Positions 6,485 through 7,484 of a stretch of DNA of 7,484 nt are shown one piece after another. A model generated the notes under the pieces. The model had not been told where the DNA came from. It was given only the letters and a program-made list of their open reading frames with translations, and searched no databases. Both the position numbers and the translations under genes were made by a program. Each line of letters opens with the position of its first letter. The first letter of the stretch is position 1. Source of the DNA: Eubacteriales bacterium (GTDB lineage: Bacteria; Bacillota_A; Clostridia; Lachnospirales; Lachnospiraceae); the NCBI GenBank assembly GCA_030533315.1, contig JAUNJL010000095.1, positions 1-7,484 on the forward strand, given 5' to 3'.

Positions 6485-7405
6485 TTACCGCATGGAAAAA
6501 ATCTCCATTGCCTTTTTGCAGTTTTCCTTCATGGCCTTTGTTCCCCACTGAACGATGTCATGGTACATCACAGGCGTATCGTTCCCGCCCTCGATCACGG
6601 AATAACAATACTTATATTTCTTTCCCTTCATCTCCACGGGAATGCAGCCGGTCACAAACTGATTGACAATATTTTCCCCTCCGGCCATGGCCATATATGT
6701 ATAATAGTTTACCTTACGCACACCCTTCTGGATCGCAGTGCGGAAATCCTCGGCGCTGACTCCTGACCCGCCGTGCATGACTACGGGAATCCCGGCCTTC
6801 CTTCTCACATTTTCCACTACATCAAAGTCAAGCTTTGGTTTACTTAAGTAAACACCGTGGGTAGTGCCGAAGGAGCACGCCAGGGCGTCAATACCGGTAG
6901 CGCTCACGAAGTCCTTTGCCTGATCCGGGTCCGTATAAATTTTATCCGGATCCTTTCCGCTTCCGGCGCTTCCGCTTCCCGTTTCCCGTTTTCCCATGCA
7001 GCCAAGCTCTGCTTCAACAGACGCTCCTGTCTTTTTCGCAAGAGAGACTACAAGCTGCGTATTCGCGACATTTTCTTCATAGGGAAGCGTCGAGCCGTCA
7101 TACATCACAGAGGTAAAGCCCAGGTTTAAGGCCTTGTGAATATAGGAAACCGTCTCGCCATGATCCACATGCACAGCAACCGGAACTGCTGCCTTCTCTG
7201 CCAGCTCCAGCATGATAGGGCCGATAATATCAAGCGGCATAATCTCTTCATGGACCTGTGCATGCTGGATAATGACCGGAACATTTAATTCCTCCGCAGC
7301 CGATATGACTGCCATGACAGATTCCAGGTTCGGCGTATTAAAGGATCCGGCTGCACATTTCTTTGCCTCACATAAGTTCATGATTTCTTTTAATGTAACA
7401 AGCAT
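6485..7405 (-). CDS. class II aldolase, fructose/tagatose-bisphosphate aldolase family (FbaA/GatY-like)
   Basis: 306-aa zinc-dependent aldolase, a usual family length. These cytosolic enzymes cleave ketose phosphates to DHAP and an aldehyde. AVHVDHGE (77-84) holds the catalytic Asp (D81) and metal ligand H82. SVMYDGS (99-105) and VEAELG (130-135) follow. The other two metal ligands are H183 in GTTHG and H211 in MHGGSG (210-215), which also forms the DHAP-phosphate loop with N233/T236 in KVNYYTY (231-237). Two deviations stand out: the VNYYTY motif, where GatY/FbaA relatives have NxxT followed by D or E, and a Gly/Ser-rich active-site loop, GSGSAGSG, at 143-150. AAAGGAG lies 9 nt before the ATG and a good promoter precedes it. 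It is probably transcribed alone and may cleave the phosphorylated ketose made by the neighbouring isomerase and kinase (inference from linkage). A housekeeping FBA role is less likely given the context. Confidence 0.88.
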   Translation of the reverse strand: MLVTLKEIMNLCEAKKCAAGSFNTPNLESVMAVISAAEELNVPVIIQHAQVHEEIMPLDIIGPIMLELAEKAAVPVAVHVDHGETVSYIHKALNLGFTSVMYDGSTLPYEENVANTQLVVSLAKKTGASVEAELGCMGKRETGSGSAGSGKDPDKIYTDPDQAKDFVSATGIDALACSFGTTHGVYLSKPKLDFDVVENVRRKAGIPVVMHGGSGVSAEDFRTAIQKGVRKVNYYTYMAMAGGENIVNQFVTGCIPVEMKGKKYKYCYSVIEGGNDTPVMYHDIVQWGTKAMKENCKKAMEIFSMR

Positions 7406-7432
7406 TCTCTTCCTCTCCTTTTTCTACTTCAA

Positions 7433-7461
7433 TTTATAAGGTATCTTTATCCATTTTACAA
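7433..7461 (-). promoter_or_regulatory. sigma-A-type promoter of the aldolase gene
   Basis: On the minus strand TTGTAA (7461-7456), a 17-bp spacer and TATAAA (7438-7433) lie just upstream of the aldolase. The start would be near 7426, leaving about a 20-nt leader that includes the ribosome binding site at 7415-7421. This near-consensus promoter differs from the activator-type operon promoter, so the aldolase may be expressed more constitutively. Confidence 0.65.
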
Positions 7462-7484
7462 TTTTTTTCTGTCTTCGTATAGAC

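Noticed and set aside
6957..6995. Locally repetitive plus-strand sequence of CGCTTCC/CCGTTTCCC words
   Set aside because: It is explained by Gly/Ser-rich codons of the aldolase active-site loop on the minus strand and is not a tandem repeat array.

Overview
The window looks like chromosomal DNA of a gut-type anaerobic Firmicute, most likely a Clostridia/Lachnospiraceae member. This is an inference from several things: strong AAGGAG-type ribosome binding sites, sigma-A-like promoters (TTGTAA-17-TATAAT), roughly balanced base composition, and the mix of gene families (FN3-GH3 exported glycosidase, PocR-domain AraC regulator, FBA-fold class II aldolase). No mobile element, tRNA, rRNA or CRISPR array is visible.

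Layout from left to right. A class I SAM-dependent methyltransferase (44-697, minus) has its own promoter at 792-820, and a second gene may begin just past it at the left edge. A strong minus-strand terminator (855-914) separates it from a three-gene minus-strand operon. In transcription order this operon holds a FucI/AraI-like ketol isomerase (5386-3986), an FGGY-family sugar kinase (3986-2502, start and stop codons overlapping by one base) and an exported FN3-GH3 glycosidase (2445-1000). The 219-bp divergent region 5387-5605 carries the operon promoter, an AraC-type regulator promoter and several dyads or repeats. The regulator (5606-6457, plus) has a cysteine-rich PocR sensor domain and an AraC DNA-binding domain. 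It converges on a class II aldolase of the fructose-bisphosphate/tagatose-bisphosphate aldolase family (7405-6485, minus). The two stop codons lie 27 bp apart with a hairpin over them, and the aldolase has its own promoter at 7433-7461.

Isomerase, kinase and aldolase together form a complete aldose -> ketose -> ketose-1-phosphate -> DHAP + aldehyde route, similar in logic to L-fucose, L-rhamnose or D-arabinose catabolism. Here the aldolase comes from the FBA fold instead of the FucA/RhaD family. The operon promoter has a perfect -10 and no recognisable -35, as expected for an activator-dependent promoter, and the PocR/AraC protein is the obvious candidate activator. The substrate cannot be read from sequence alone. 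No transporter is in the window. The most interesting candidate system is this unassigned sugar pathway with its sensor and an active-site-variant exported GH3.
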